A stretch of 43,413 nt of DNA from a virus (IMGVR_UViG_3300044546_001663:1-43413), one strand, 5' to 3'; shown: positions 10,101-18,475, counted from the first letter of the stretch. The notes: a model not told the origin generated them from the sequence alone. Made by a program: numbers and translations.

Positions 10101-10903
10101 TCCTCTAATACGCCATCGTTATACCGCATAAGCTCTACATAGTCGTCACTTATAGTACTTCCAAGAGGAAGTGTTGTTAATGTGAGAGTTACCTTATGAC
10201 GATCTGCTCCAGGAGCAGAATAATTATACGTTCCTTGTGCTGGATCAAGAAGCGACGCATCCTCATCACTATCTACGATGGTCTCGTTTATCTTTAGCAG
10301 AACATGACATGAAGGCTGCTGTGAATAACGATCAATAACAACAGACTGAAGATTAACCGTGACAAACATGCCGTTGACATAATAGACACCATCATTAATA
10401 AAAGCAAGCGATCCTAAACCTGTGCTATTTGTTTCTTCTGTTATGATTGTTATGCTGCTGTTACCCTCAACATTTAAAGTCTCATTATCTGCAAATACAC
10501 TAGCAGGAGAATTTTGATTTGTTCCTCCAGATCTGTATGCTATATAAAGAGTAATTGGACCGCCGTTTCCAGCAGGTTCAGCTTTTCTAATATATGCCTT
10601 TATACCCGTTGTTCTACCTTCTATGTTTTTTCCGTTCAATGATGAAAGATTTGTTACGCCTAGCAGTGTTTTTACTTTTACATAAGGAACAGACAAATCG
10701 CTAAGAGAATTTCCAGGAATAACTACAGATCCCTGCTTGAAAATATGATTGCCAAATTTCTGTATTTGGTCTTGGAGAATAGTTTGCAGTTGCGTTAATT
10801 CTCGTGCTTGAACAGAAACACCCGGTTTAAAAAGAATCTTATGATAATTTTTTGCTGCCTCAAAATCATCATAGTACGGATCGATGTTAAATGTTTTTGT
10901 CAT
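7106..10903 (-). CDS. DUF4815 baseplate protein with a C-terminal Hint (hedgehog/intein) domain
   Basis: The first 80 residues (PYYDDFEAAKNYHKILFKPG, then QARELTQLQTILQDQI) are the hallmark of the DUF4815 virion protein of T4-like phages, so this is a baseplate wedge component. The domain runs to about residue 1040. A Pro-rich stretch and seven glycines follow, then Cys1056 opens a Hint-type domain: CFIESATIEM, VRVGDLV, a TINHPLY block, and YNLWVDGDGTY. A helical tail of about 80 residues ends the protein at 1265. The C-terminal part expected in this family sits in the next gene. Hint domains cleave the bond before their first Cys, so self-processing to about 1055 residues is possible but not shown. 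Confidence 0.8.
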   Translation of the reverse strand: MTKTFNIDPYYDDFEAAKNYHKILFKPGVSVQARELTQLQTILQDQIQKFGNHIFKQGSVVIPGNSLSDLSVPYVKVKTLLGVTNLSSLNGKNIEGRTTGIKAYIRKAEPAGNGGPITLYIAYRSGGTNQNSPASVFADNETLNVEGNSSITIITEETNSTGLGSLAFINDGVYYVNGMFVTVNLQSVVIDRYSQQPSCHVLLKINETIVDSDEDASLLDPAQGTYNYSAPGADRHKVTLTLTTLPLGSTISDDYVELMRYNDGVLEEHSRYPKYNELEKSLARRTYDESGDYVVDGLKISVREHLNSNFNNGVFDAQNGGDRGKFVAEISAGKAYIQGFENEKLVSSRLELEKGRSTSHIKSRSSIALNPRFGQYLFIHKLRSLPSISNRTVLSLRNFDNAEIGTARILSVDLHISDDVNPDSAIFRLYVSDIVMNSGRTTSEIVSVYSDGMFFASVCHKMNVPVSGANFNSQDTVTTIAGRSCGVVKYIRSNSELYASKGSSPLPESGDKIRGSVSTAEGVVLAVDSGGNLSGNAAIVELPFDATYRVRRQDNTVDFTYTVYKQLSISISGGSGSASVVGMTIDPFEQGNTIAVHPTQGVIPIMSNQVVVNMNSISLGGLSTIYNGEISVIVACTKTAQTNKSKTLVSHPIVNVQAKNIIPLPVCDVFEVLSIRSVDGDVTDRYELDNGHRDYAYLPGSLRLKPGKALPTSAVSVSFNYFTHSGSGDYFSIDSYESSGLVDYYDRVPKYKSGSDGKIYNLINCLDFRPRINAQNLNDQSTTDLVQIDSRIVTSVSYFVPRIDLVVMNKSGKIESITGIPAEKPSEPKQPSGTILLGKLRVPAYTSAIKDIEIVKAKNNGYTMSEIAKIEDRIFNLEQYSLLNESEKSLVTKEVIDAKTGLTRFKSGYLVETFDNPDMIGDVFNEEFKATYVDGFLIPQIERNEVDLKPINFGSDRTYATLPFTQTVFAQQPLSSRVTNVNPFAVYSWTGRLDLTPTSDSWVETEFLPAIFNTTTTSETVNVEVRRPWNWQPSPGENFRFAPSPAPVGGGGGGGCFIESATIEMSTGRRKCISNVRVGDLVYNFDKTKINEVKFIEIIKNNDVPLFSVNKNEVPFATINHPLYINGVLSAVDADNSNYVWLGEMADLLPYKVIAASGETVYNLWVDGDGTYRVNKYGTTSIIGDGSWLTRMFEAGILTQEEVTDIMLRCSLNADRQIGAFRINKFLEKLSRRLPIHTFIAWALKTKKDKFLMFIFEQVGKNIRD
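7349..7738 (-). other. Hint autoprocessing domain coding segment (residues about 1056-1185)
   Basis: The segment starts with a catalytic-type Cys after polyglycine, has the usual 'V.VGD.V' strand about 22 residues later, and a T-x-x-H-like block (ATINHPLY), all standard for Hint domains. No Asn followed by Cys/Ser/Thr plus an extein-like continuation is evident at its end, so it looks like a cleaving (hedgehog or BIL-like) domain and not a splicing intein. Confidence 0.7.
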
Positions 10904-10904
10904 T

Positions 10905-12710
10905 TTAGAATTTTATAATGGATCTGAAAGTTACTGCTTGGTCTATTGTCTGGTTGAACGGATCACGATTATCAATAAACAGCATGTCGCCTGAAAATAT
11001 ATCAACATTTGGTTCAACAACACTGAGAACTTGGATATATAGTGATGTTCCTAACTTATTTAAAGTATCACTTACGTGTATTTTTCCACCGTTTCTTGGA
11101 GAAAGCAACATTTTTCCAGGCTGTGTCGAGACTACAACAAATTGTTTTCCGTTAATTACGACAACGGTATCTAATGGAAAATAGTCTTGATCAAAATTGC
11201 ATCCAATAACATAACATGGACTAGCAACGTTGTTTTGAATAACTCGTTGTTTTTCTACGCCGCCAACTACAAGTCCTATAGAAGGAATGTCATTTCTTAC
11301 AAGTGACTGACCAATTGTAATACCAATACCTTCTTTGTTAACCTCGGTCAAAACAATTCCAGACTTTTCAGTTTTTTCACTAATTATAATTGAAGATACC
11401 CTATATTGTTTTAATTCTGCTGTTCGCAATACAGTGCCAACTGGAAATGCAGAAACGTCATAGTTTCCATAAATCGCAAATGAATATTCTGTGACAGGAT
11501 CTGTTAAAAGAGTACTTGATCCAGCTGAACGAGGATTGCGTATAATACCAAATTGTCTAAAATCATTGTTGATTGGCACTCCACCAAATTTTTCGTAGTT
11601 TAGGTTTTTATAAAACATTAAAGTCGACGCATTCAGTTCAGCTGGAACGTTCCTACCATGTCCTAAAAAAGGCGAAATAATAGGTTGAAGCATGGCATCT
11701 TGACCATCTCCAACAATATTAATGCTTGCATAGGTATAGCCTGAGCCCGCATCGGTTATTACGATTTTTTCAATTTCACCGTTTGTTGCTATTACAGCCT
11801 GAGCAGTCGCGCCTTCACCATCTCCAATTATGATCAAATCTGCTTTTGTATAATTATAACCACTATTCTTAATGTTTACAGCATCAATTGATCCGCGGAC
11901 CGACAAACCCTCAACCAGTGCTTGAGGTGTACTCATATCACCACGTGAAAAATTTACATACGCTGCCGGAAAAGTAACAAATCCAATTTGACTAGGAGCA
12001 ATAGCTATTTCAATTTCTCCATATGTATAACCAACTCCCGGATTAATGATATTAATAGATACAAGCTGCCCGTCAACAATAAACGGTTCCAACTCTGCTC
12101 CTTCACCGTCTCCATTAAGTGTTACACTCATTGTATTGTAAGTCAGTCCTGCTCCAGAATTTGTAATTATAATGCTTTCAATGCAGCCGTCTGAGAAAAA
12201 ACGATTACGCAAGGCTGACGCAACGGGCATATAATCTACAGTTAAAAACTTATTACGCAAACCAAGAGGAACGTTACAAAGAAATTTCCATTTATAACCA
12301 TCACTCGTGATAAACGGATCAAGACCTGTACCAGACGGTTCGTCTATTGATGATGTTCCTGGAGAAAAAAGACATTTGTAAACATTGAAAGTGCTGAGTG
12401 TTAAAACATAAAAATTATGAGTGTCTAATTCGTACTTTTCAGAATCATAATGCTCATAAACTGTTCCTTTCAACCAATTTATTCGTGGAACAACCATACA
12501 AACATCACTTACTCCAATACTTTTCAATACCACCGCACGACGTCGAGTTTCAGCTTCGTATTCAAGAGTATTAGACGGTGAAAGGTCTTTTGTAAGGTCT
12601 TCATTGACGCCACCAATGAAATAGTAGTAACGGGCATTTCCAGACTGAATTTCATTTAAAATACTGTCTGCTACTGCATAGCTAAGTCTTTGTTTTGTTA
12701 TTGCTGTCAT
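10905..12710 (-). CDS. 8: Baseplate wedge subunit gp8-like
   Basis: The N-terminus (YYYFIGG, then RINWLKGTVYEHYDS, NFYVLT, YKCLFSPG and DGYKWKFLCNVPLG) matches the layout of gp8 from aquatic T4-like phages: a 'Y.f.G' start, a tryptophan-rich strand, and the 'DGY.WKyL' block. T4 gp8 is 334 residues; this 601-residue form is enlarged by about four GxGYTY-type beta repeats between residues 175 and 335. gp8 dimers join baseplate wedge arms to gp10 and gp7. It lies between gp5 and the DUF4815 gene with gaps of 6 and 1 bp, consistent with one late operon. Confidence 0.75.
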   Translation of the reverse strand: MTAITKQRLSYAVADSILNEIQSGNARYYYFIGGVNEDLTKDLSPSNTLEYEAETRRRAVVLKSIGVSDVCMVVPRINWLKGTVYEHYDSEKYELDTHNFYVLTLSTFNVYKCLFSPGTSSIDEPSGTGLDPFITSDGYKWKFLCNVPLGLRNKFLTVDYMPVASALRNRFFSDGCIESIIITNSGAGLTYNTMSVTLNGDGEGAELEPFIVDGQLVSINIINPGVGYTYGEIEIAIAPSQIGFVTFPAAYVNFSRGDMSTPQALVEGLSVRGSIDAVNIKNSGYNYTKADLIIIGDGEGATAQAVIATNGEIEKIVITDAGSGYTYASINIVGDGQDAMLQPIISPFLGHGRNVPAELNASTLMFYKNLNYEKFGGVPINNDFRQFGIIRNPRSAGSSTLLTDPVTEYSFAIYGNYDVSAFPVGTVLRTAELKQYRVSSIIISEKTEKSGIVLTEVNKEGIGITIGQSLVRNDIPSIGLVVGGVEKQRVIQNNVASPCYVIGCNFDQDYFPLDTVVVINGKQFVVVSTQPGKMLLSPRNGGKIHVSDTLNKLGTSLYIQVLSVVEPNVDIFSGDMLFIDNRDPFNQTIDQAVTFRSIIKF

Positions 12711-12716
12711 TTTTAA

Positions 12717-15218
12717 TTATTCGTGCAGATGAAAACCTTGTTGTTTTATTGTTGTATCACCAATTTGCATAGTTAAACATTGATTCCTATTTCCACTATT
12801 ACAAAACCCAATGTGAATCCACATTTTTGGCCCGCTATATTCAACAATAATTTGATCAAACGATCCCAGTAATTTTTGTATCTCTATTGCGGCGTTGAAT
12901 GTTTGTCTTTTATTGAAACCTTGAAATTGAATATCAACAGCTTGTCCTGTCATATGTTTACTTGTTTTTGACGCACCTTTTAAAGAATTATTTTTCTTCT
13001 CAGACCGCCAAGTATTAGTAATAATCATATTTGGATATTTACTCCTAATTGGCTCAAGTACATTTACAGCAAGATGCTTAAGATTACAAACAATTTCTGC
13101 TGCTGACTTGCCATAACACATTGATGGAAGTTCTGGATTAGACCCTACAACTGTATTTTTAAGAGTAAAATTTTCAGACAGTCGATAATTCCATGTAAAA
13201 TCAGTTTCTTTCATAATCGCGTCGCACGATGTAGGAATACTTGTGCTATTTTCCTTCTTTAAATCTGTTACTGATTCTGACGCAGTAGATCCGGATCCAG
13301 CTGGTGCATCTGGATCCAATTTTCCTGACTCTATTAATTTTTTTCTAAATTCTTCCGGTGGTTCGCCTTCGTCTGGACTCTCATACGTTGCATCCAAATC
13401 ATCATGACGAGTTGGAACAGCGAGTTGTGGAAATTCAGGAACACCATCTGCAGACCCGCCTGCTCGTTGAACACCACCGCCTTTTCCTGAATTTAAATGA
13501 ACCGCTGAACCATCAGCTGAAACTTCTCCGCCAGCGGACAGTCGAATGTTACCACCTGCTCCAATACCAATATTTCCACCTGCCTTGATATTCATATCAC
13601 CAAATGCTTCAATGTTGGCATTATTTTCAACCCTAATATTTCCATTTCCTTGAATAGTAATGTTGCAAGTTCCTTTAATAAGAACATTACCATTTCTCTC
13701 GAGTATTTGAAAACTGTCTCCAACAATTCTATTAACTTGAGTACCATTTACGTCAATTTCATTAAATGTGCCACTTTTATGATATTGATGAATTCTTTCA
13801 TTACCAGGAGTGTCGTCCCATTCTTGTACATGACCACTCTCAGTAGCAAATACTTTGTTATATGGATATTTTGTATTGTACGGAATCGATGGCTGATCCC
13901 AACTTCCGCCATCAGCTGTTCCAACGCCTTTTACCCTCGCACATTCTTTTTTATAAACTATTGTGCCATCAATTTTTTCATTTCGAGCAAGCCTGTGAGT
14001 GTCTGGTTCGTTCAAGTATAGAGGAAAACGCGCATTTGGATCGGCGAATCCTGGCTCATTAAGTTGTTGCACTACTCCAGGATTATTACTGTTATTATCA
14101 TCAAAACGGCCGTCACGTATAACAACAGGATTTTGTGTTGCGTCTGGTGCTGTTTTTTCAGCGATTGGATTTTTTTGAATAGATCCGTCGTCTTGAGGAA
14201 TTCCATCTTTTAAAAAATGAGCTTTTTCTATCTCACGACGATCGCGTAACTTACCGTTTAAATTATTTGTTTCTGGAATAAGGGCTGCTGCTTCTGCATA
14301 TTTTCCAGCATTGAGCGACGCTCTAAAAGCAGATTTTGCAAAGTTACCTCGCCCCATATTATAAATCATACTAATACACGCATCAAACATGCTCTGCGTT
14401 ATCGGTACAGTTACTAATTTTCTTATTGCAGGTTCATCGTCTTTTTGAATTCTAATTTTCAACAGATTGTCGCATTCTGCTTTTGTGCGTGTTGTAGTTT
14501 CTGTTACTTCAGTTTTCATATCCTCAAGATATGTACTTCCCCAACCGATTGTCCATTTACCAACAATGTCCTGATAACTGTAGATTTTTGTAGATGCGTT
14601 TGTAGAGTCATTTCCCATTCCGCCTTTAAACGGATTATTTCCTACTCCGGGTTTAATCGACGCTAAGCCTTCTTTTTTTCTAATTAAACCAAAACCCGCA
14701 GCGCTTGTAGAAAGTTCACTTGGACGTCGTGCATTATTATCGCGTTTCTCGTCTTTAATTGGTTCCTCTTCTTTAACAGGTGCTGGAGATTCACCGCTGG
14801 TAATTGGTTGACCAGATCCATCAGTTATAGCAGTACCATCACCCGAAGTTACAGCATTACTTGGTTGAGTTGAACCTTTTGATTGTACAGCATTTGCATA
14901 TTCTGTAGAGCTGTCGCTTTTTTCTTGAATTTCTTCTTTTGTCGGTACGCCCGGAATAGTTCCAATAATAATTGGCATTTGCTGATATTCATCACGGAAC
15001 ATTATAAGTACAAGAGATCCTTCTACAATCCCAGTTGGCGAAAAACCGACGCCGCTCATAGCTGAGCTCGTAGTTGGTTGCATTATCACGGCCCACGGCA
15101 AATCTTTTGATGGAAGTGCGATCTTATTGTCTGTATGAATTCCGGAAATTCTAACTTTGCAACGCCCAAGTTTTAACGGATCAGAAACACGGTCTTCAAC
15201 TATTCCACAATAAATCAT
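12717..15218 (-). CDS. 5: gp5-like baseplate hub spike with lysozyme and M15 peptidase domains
   Basis: This 833-residue protein has an N-terminal OB-fold (residues 1-95, GIVEDR.DPLKLGRCKVR). A T4-lysozyme-type (GH24) domain follows at about 168-340, with a Glu183 / Asp217 / Thr223 triad in T4 spacing for the last two (SYQDIVGKWTIGWGS). A trimeric beta-helix spike lies at about 490-580 (INVKAGG-like octads such as NIKAGGNI, GIGAGGNI, RLSAGGEV). A C-terminal M15 peptidase domain spans about 664-810, with His755, Asp762 (HMTGQAVD), Glu793 and His802 (WIHIG). T4 gp5 lacks the peptidase. The spike punctures the outer membrane and digests peptidoglycan. The start overlaps the gp27 stop (ATGA). Confidence 0.9.
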   Translation of the reverse strand: MIYCGIVEDRVSDPLKLGRCKVRISGIHTDNKIALPSKDLPWAVIMQPTTSSAMSGVGFSPTGIVEGSLVLIMFRDEYQQMPIIIGTIPGVPTKEEIQEKSDSSTEYANAVQSKGSTQPSNAVTSGDGTAITDGSGQPITSGESPAPVKEEEPIKDEKRDNNARRPSELSTSAAGFGLIRKKEGLASIKPGVGNNPFKGGMGNDSTNASTKIYSYQDIVGKWTIGWGSTYLEDMKTEVTETTTRTKAECDNLLKIRIQKDDEPAIRKLVTVPITQSMFDACISMIYNMGRGNFAKSAFRASLNAGKYAEAAALIPETNNLNGKLRDRREIEKAHFLKDGIPQDDGSIQKNPIAEKTAPDATQNPVVIRDGRFDDNNSNNPGVVQQLNEPGFADPNARFPLYLNEPDTHRLARNEKIDGTIVYKKECARVKGVGTADGGSWDQPSIPYNTKYPYNKVFATESGHVQEWDDTPGNERIHQYHKSGTFNEIDVNGTQVNRIVGDSFQILERNGNVLIKGTCNITIQGNGNIRVENNANIEAFGDMNIKAGGNIGIGAGGNIRLSAGGEVSADGSAVHLNSGKGGGVQRAGGSADGVPEFPQLAVPTRHDDLDATYESPDEGEPPEEFRKKLIESGKLDPDAPAGSGSTASESVTDLKKENSTSIPTSCDAIMKETDFTWNYRLSENFTLKNTVVGSNPELPSMCYGKSAAEIVCNLKHLAVNVLEPIRSKYPNMIITNTWRSEKKNNSLKGASKTSKHMTGQAVDIQFQGFNKRQTFNAAIEIQKLLGSFDQIIVEYSGPKMWIHIGFCNSGNRNQCLTMQIGDTTIKQQGFHLHE

Positions 15219-16474
15219 TTTAATAATGTGCTTTCTTTACAGAGTTCAATTGTACAAAGATGTTTTTCGCGATTAATTTGATGATTGATTGCTGTTATCA
15301 AATAATAACCACTGTATATTTTATCTAAAATGTCTGACGCCAAATCATTCTTTTCAATATTTCGAATTTTGTCAATATCGACTAAAACTTTTCGACCAAC
15401 AGTATAGTCAGTTCGCCCAAATACATCTATTTCAATTTTAGATGAAGTCAGCATTCTCAAATAGCTAATCCGACTCTGTGATGTTTTATAATTTGAAATG
15501 TCTGAATCGCCAAAAACACCCCATCCACGTGTTTTATTAACAACTACTGGATTTAGTGTGTTAATTACATCGTCGCTGTACAATTTATTTTCATTTATTG
15601 GTTTGTGCGAACCCACGTTAAAAGTTGACCAACGTATTTGTTTGCTATTTAAATCGACACTGTACTGTTTTGTTTTAATTGCAAGATTGTTATAATCACG
15701 TAGTACATCAAACACATTGTCAATCCGCAGCGCGTTTAGCGATTCATAATCAAACTTTGGAATCCTATTGACATCTCCTTCTTTAGATCCTTCAGTAGTA
15801 ACACTATTAACATAATTCATTGACGAGAATTTTGTCAGATGTTTTTCAGTAAACAATTTTGACACGTCTTTAAAATTAAATCCGTCGCGATTTTCATAAA
15901 AAAGATAGAGCGATTTGTCTGTTTCAGACAGTGAATGATCACATATATACGTAAAATTTTTTGATGGTGTCCAAAAATTACTAACGTACGTCAATTGGTT
16001 TTTTGCTGGATCAGAATTAAATTTTTTGTCAGAAAGATATACCTTTCTGATTATTTTTTCAATTATGTTTTCACCAGATCCAGAAAATTTTTTTGAAACG
16101 TGTTCGTTTGAATCAACATACATTTCAATTGAGCAAAAATACAGTCTGTACAGTTGTGTGCGATCTTTTGCAATTTCACGATCCGACATTTTATAAATGA
16201 CAAAATCTCCTTTTATAGGCTGGGCATTCTGTATAGAAGGATTTGAAATATGCAGTCTTAACAGTGTATTCGAGAAACGACCGATTGTGTTTGGAATGTC
16301 TAGTGTATCTCGCATACTGACAAAACCGGTAATAAACGGCGAAAACAAATCTTCAAACACGCTGATAAAATCTATTTGTGGAATTATATCAATCAATTCC
16401 ACTCCTTGTATAATAGAGCATTCACCGACAAGGACACTTCCACCAGCAGAAAAAATATTGCTGTTATTGTCCAT
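15215..16474 (-). CDS. 27: Baseplate hub protein gp27-like
   Basis: This 419-residue protein is immediately upstream of gp5 with an ATGA overlap. T4 gp27 (391 residues) forms the trimeric hub ring that holds the gp5 spike. The opening VELIDIIPQIDFISVFEDLFSPFITG and the later YLFYENRDGF.F are typical of gp27/VgrG-type hub proteins (a domain 'iy.vFE.l..p...G', then 'lyFYen..Gf'). No enzyme motif is visible. Size, position and these motifs agree; sequence identity to T4 itself appears low. Confidence 0.75.
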   Translation of the reverse strand: MDNNSNIFSAGGSVLVGECSIIQGVELIDIIPQIDFISVFEDLFSPFITGFVSMRDTLDIPNTIGRFSNTLLRLHISNPSIQNAQPIKGDFVIYKMSDREIAKDRTQLYRLYFCSIEMYVDSNEHVSKKFSGSGENIIEKIIRKVYLSDKKFNSDPAKNQLTYVSNFWTPSKNFTYICDHSLSETDKSLYLFYENRDGFNFKDVSKLFTEKHLTKFSSMNYVNSVTTEGSKEGDVNRIPKFDYESLNALRIDNVFDVLRDYNNLAIKTKQYSVDLNSKQIRWSTFNVGSHKPINENKLYSDDVINTLNPVVVNKTRGWGVFGDSDISNYKTSQSRISYLRMLTSSKIEIDVFGRTDYTVGRKVLVDIDKIRNIEKNDLASDILDKIYSGYYLITAINHQINREKHLCTIELCKESTLLK

Positions 16475-16991
16475 CGTTTTCCTTAAACAAATTTTGAATT
16501 TCTGCTACTACCTTCGAAATAATTTTGGGATTAATTACCTTTATAGTGCGCAGCTTTTCATTTTCAGAGAATTCATAATCATAATTTGTAACAATACGAG
16601 CATCAGGATGACCCTTGTCTACTATGTTTCCATTCAAATCTACAAAATGTGGTCGATCGTGAATAATGTGTTGTTTTAGTTTTTCGTCACCGTATTTTTC
16701 ATCGATATAATAGTCTAGTTGATTTTGTGTTAACGGAAATTCATTTGCATGGTGATATTTTTCATTGCACAACATTATAACCCAGTGCAAATTTGGATTG
16801 CCATAAAGTTTTTCTGCTATTGTTTCTGGAGTTTCGCCTTCAACAATATCATAGTTATCGAAGAGTACAATATTATCAATAATCTGTTTTTTAATTCTAA
16901 TATTGCTTGTTATGTCTTTCATGATTAACAGACGATTCTCACCCGCAATATTGAACTTGTAGAATATATTTGGAAAATTTTTAAAATACAT
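16464..16991 (-). CDS. 53: Baseplate wedge subunit gp53
   Basis: The protein begins MYFKNFPNIFYKF, as gp53 proteins do, and has the wedge LysM-like segment at about residues 50-85 (YDIVEGETPETIAEKLYG, then LHWVIMLCN). T4 gp53 is 196 residues; this one is 175. It completes the wedge before wedges assemble around the hub. I chose the ATG at 16991 over an in-frame TTG at 16997 because AAGG lies about 9 bases upstream of it and because the family starts here. The 3' end overlaps gp27 by 11 bp. Confidence 0.85.
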   Translation of the reverse strand: MYFKNFPNIFYKFNIAGENRLLIMKDITSNIRIKKQIIDNIVLFDNYDIVEGETPETIAEKLYGNPNLHWVIMLCNEKYHHANEFPLTQNQLDYYIDEKYGDEKLKQHIIHDRPHFVDLNGNIVDKGHPDARIVTNYDYEFSENEKLRTIKVINPKIISKVVAEIQNLFKENDGQ

Positions 16992-16993
16992 AA

Positions 16994-17992
16994 TCAAGAA
17001 CCTTTAGAATATGTAATAAACGGCATTGATTCTTTTGTATTCAGCGAAAGTTCTTTGAAACGTAATGACATATTGATCTGTTGCGGCATTCCATTTTTAA
17101 ATGTTATAAATTGTCCGTTTGGAGTATAATCTACGTTAACTGCTGTTAATACTGCTGTCAGATTTTTATCCAAGTACTCATTCTCTTTATCTTTTACAAA
17201 ATACTTAATATTAAATTCACTAGGATATATAAACAAAAATTTAGAATCGTCTTTATACTCTGGAAGCATATGGTGTTTAAAGGCACGTATGATATTAAAA
17301 ACAATTAACGCTTCTTCTTCAGATCTTGGAGCAAATTGATAACTGAATTCAAGATCTCTAAATCCAACAGATCTAAATAGTTGTTCTGCCTTTGAATTAC
17401 CTGGATTTACTCTAGAAGAGTGCTGTGTAAGTGTACTTGAACGAATATTTGAAGCTGCTCCAGCGCTCGCAGCACCTCCTACAGTTCCAGTTACTGCGCC
17501 CCAACCGCCTCTTAAGCCTTTTGTAAACCAATTGGATCCTTCACTTGCATTGAGTTGAGCGCTTGATTTTGCATTATTTGCAATGTCTAGAACAGTTGAT
17601 GCAGAATTTTGAGAAAAATCTTCTTCACTCCAGTCTACTGACTGTTGATTTGTAAGTGAATTAGGAACGTATAAAGCAATAGCGACGCTGAGACGTTTTA
17701 GAGCACCTCCGCTAAGAGCAGTTGAAGCTCCAGCTGTTTCAGATAATTTTCGTCCAGAAGTAGCAGCATAATCACTTTTTGGAATGTCATAGAGTTTATA
17801 AGTTTTTTGAGCGTCAGCTGTTGATTTTGAACCAGCTGCAACATTTATAAAAAACAATACTTTGTTGCCGCTGTACAGATCGCTAGTAGTTAAATCGATG
17901 GGATATCTGTGATCTTTTATGACGTAACTGTTGCCCTGATCTCCAAAATTTGACGGTGCTGTTCTGTCAATAATTGTTTTTTCTGATGACAT
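16994..17992 (-). CDS. 48: Baseplate tail-tube cap protein gp48-like (or gp54)
   Basis: At 332 residues, this protein has a C-terminal half with FRSVGFRDLEFSYQFAPRS followed by EALIVFNIIRAFKHHMLPEY and a final beta region. That is the tube-fold domain found in gp48 and gp54, which cap the baseplate and start the tail tube. The middle (about 150-200) is low complexity, rich in Ala/Gly/Ser. T4 gp48 is 364 and gp54 is 320 residues, so size does not separate them; the sequence style is that of gp48 in aquatic T4-like phages. It is the first gene of the minus-strand late operon that starts near 18018. Confidence 0.7.
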   Translation of the reverse strand: MSSEKTIIDRTAPSNFGDQGNSYVIKDHRYPIDLTTSDLYSGNKVLFFINVAAGSKSTADAQKTYKLYDIPKSDYAATSGRKLSETAGASTALSGGALKRLSVAIALYVPNSLTNQQSVDWSEEDFSQNSASTVLDIANNAKSSAQLNASEGSNWFTKGLRGGWGAVTGTVGGAASAGAASNIRSSTLTQHSSRVNPGNSKAEQLFRSVGFRDLEFSYQFAPRSEEEALIVFNIIRAFKHHMLPEYKDDSKFLFIYPSEFNIKYFVKDKENEYLDKNLTAVLTAVNVDYTPNGQFITFKNGMPQQINMSLRFKELSLNTKESMPFITYSKGS

Positions 17993-17997
17993 GATGC

Positions 17998-18005
17998 TTT
18001 AAATA
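17998..18005 (+). promoter_or_regulatory. Candidate late promoter for the gp4 operon (TTTAAATA)
   Basis: TTTAAATA followed by ATTAT compares with the T4 late consensus TATAAATA followed by CTATT. It lies 32 bp before the gp4 start codon in the short space between divergent operons, so a start site near 18011 would give a normal leader. Confidence 0.5.
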
Positions 18006-18017
18006 ATTATAGTTTAA

Positions 18018-18026
18018 CTATTTACA
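18018..18026 (-). promoter_or_regulatory. Candidate late promoter for the gp48 operon (TGTAAATAG)
   Basis: The minus-strand nonamer TGTAAATAG lies 26 bp before the gp48 start and mirrors the plus-strand element 13 bp away. The identical nonamer recurs at 32140-32148 before another gene, which supports function. Confidence 0.5.
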
Positions 18027-18036
18027 ATACAGTCTG

Positions 18037-18474
18037 ATGAAATACCATCAAGGAATTTTTACTCCAAAGCATCCAGAAAAATATGTTGGTGACTCGACTA
18101 ACATTTGTTATAGAAGTGGATGGGAGAAAAAATTTATGATTCTCTGCGATATGAATCCACAAGTAATTCAGTGGGCGAGTGAAGAGATAATAATTCCATA
18201 TTTCAGTCAAGTTGACCAAAAGATGCATCGTTATTTTCCAGACTTTATTATGAAAGTACAAAATAACTCTGGCGACGTTAAAAAATTTCTTGTTGAAATA
18301 AAACCAGAACAACAAACACTGCCACCAAAACAGCGGTCAAAAACAACAAAACGTTATTTAACTGAAATGGCAACTTACAGTGTTAACTGTTCAAAATGGC
18401 GCGCTGCAGAAGATTGGTGTGCAAAAAACAGCATGGAATTTATTATAATGACAGAAAAACATTTAAAGGTATAA
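18037..18474 (+). CDS. 4: Head completion protein gp4
   Basis: This 145-residue protein matches gp4 (T4, 150 residues) along its length: YHQGIFTPKHPEKYVGD, YRSGWEKKFM.LCD, WASEEIIIPY, then HRYFPDFIMKV and VEIKPEQQ. The pattern 'E..IPY...D...HRYFPDF...' followed by a Lys-containing strand (VEIKP) recalls a PD-(D/E)XK-like nuclease core, which this family is thought to share. gp4 acts in the head after packaging, before tail joining. It is the first gene of the plus-strand late operon and ends 1 bp before the next gene. Confidence 0.9.
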   Translation: MKYHQGIFTPKHPEKYVGDSTNICYRSGWEKKFMILCDMNPQVIQWASEEIIIPYFSQVDQKMHRYFPDFIMKVQNNSGDVKKFLVEIKPEQQTLPPKQRSKTTKRYLTEMATYSVNCSKWRAAEDWCAKNSMEFIIMTEKHLKV

Positions 18475-18475
18475 A

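Noticed and set aside
13650-14021. 123-codon plus-strand open frame inside gp5
   Set aside because: It is the antisense shadow of a well-supported gene, is low in complexity and has no ribosome binding site.
16197-16679. 160-codon plus-strand open frame across gp27 and gp53
   Set aside because: It spans two genes in antisense, with Ile/Asn/Tyr-rich sequence typical of AT-rich shadow frames.
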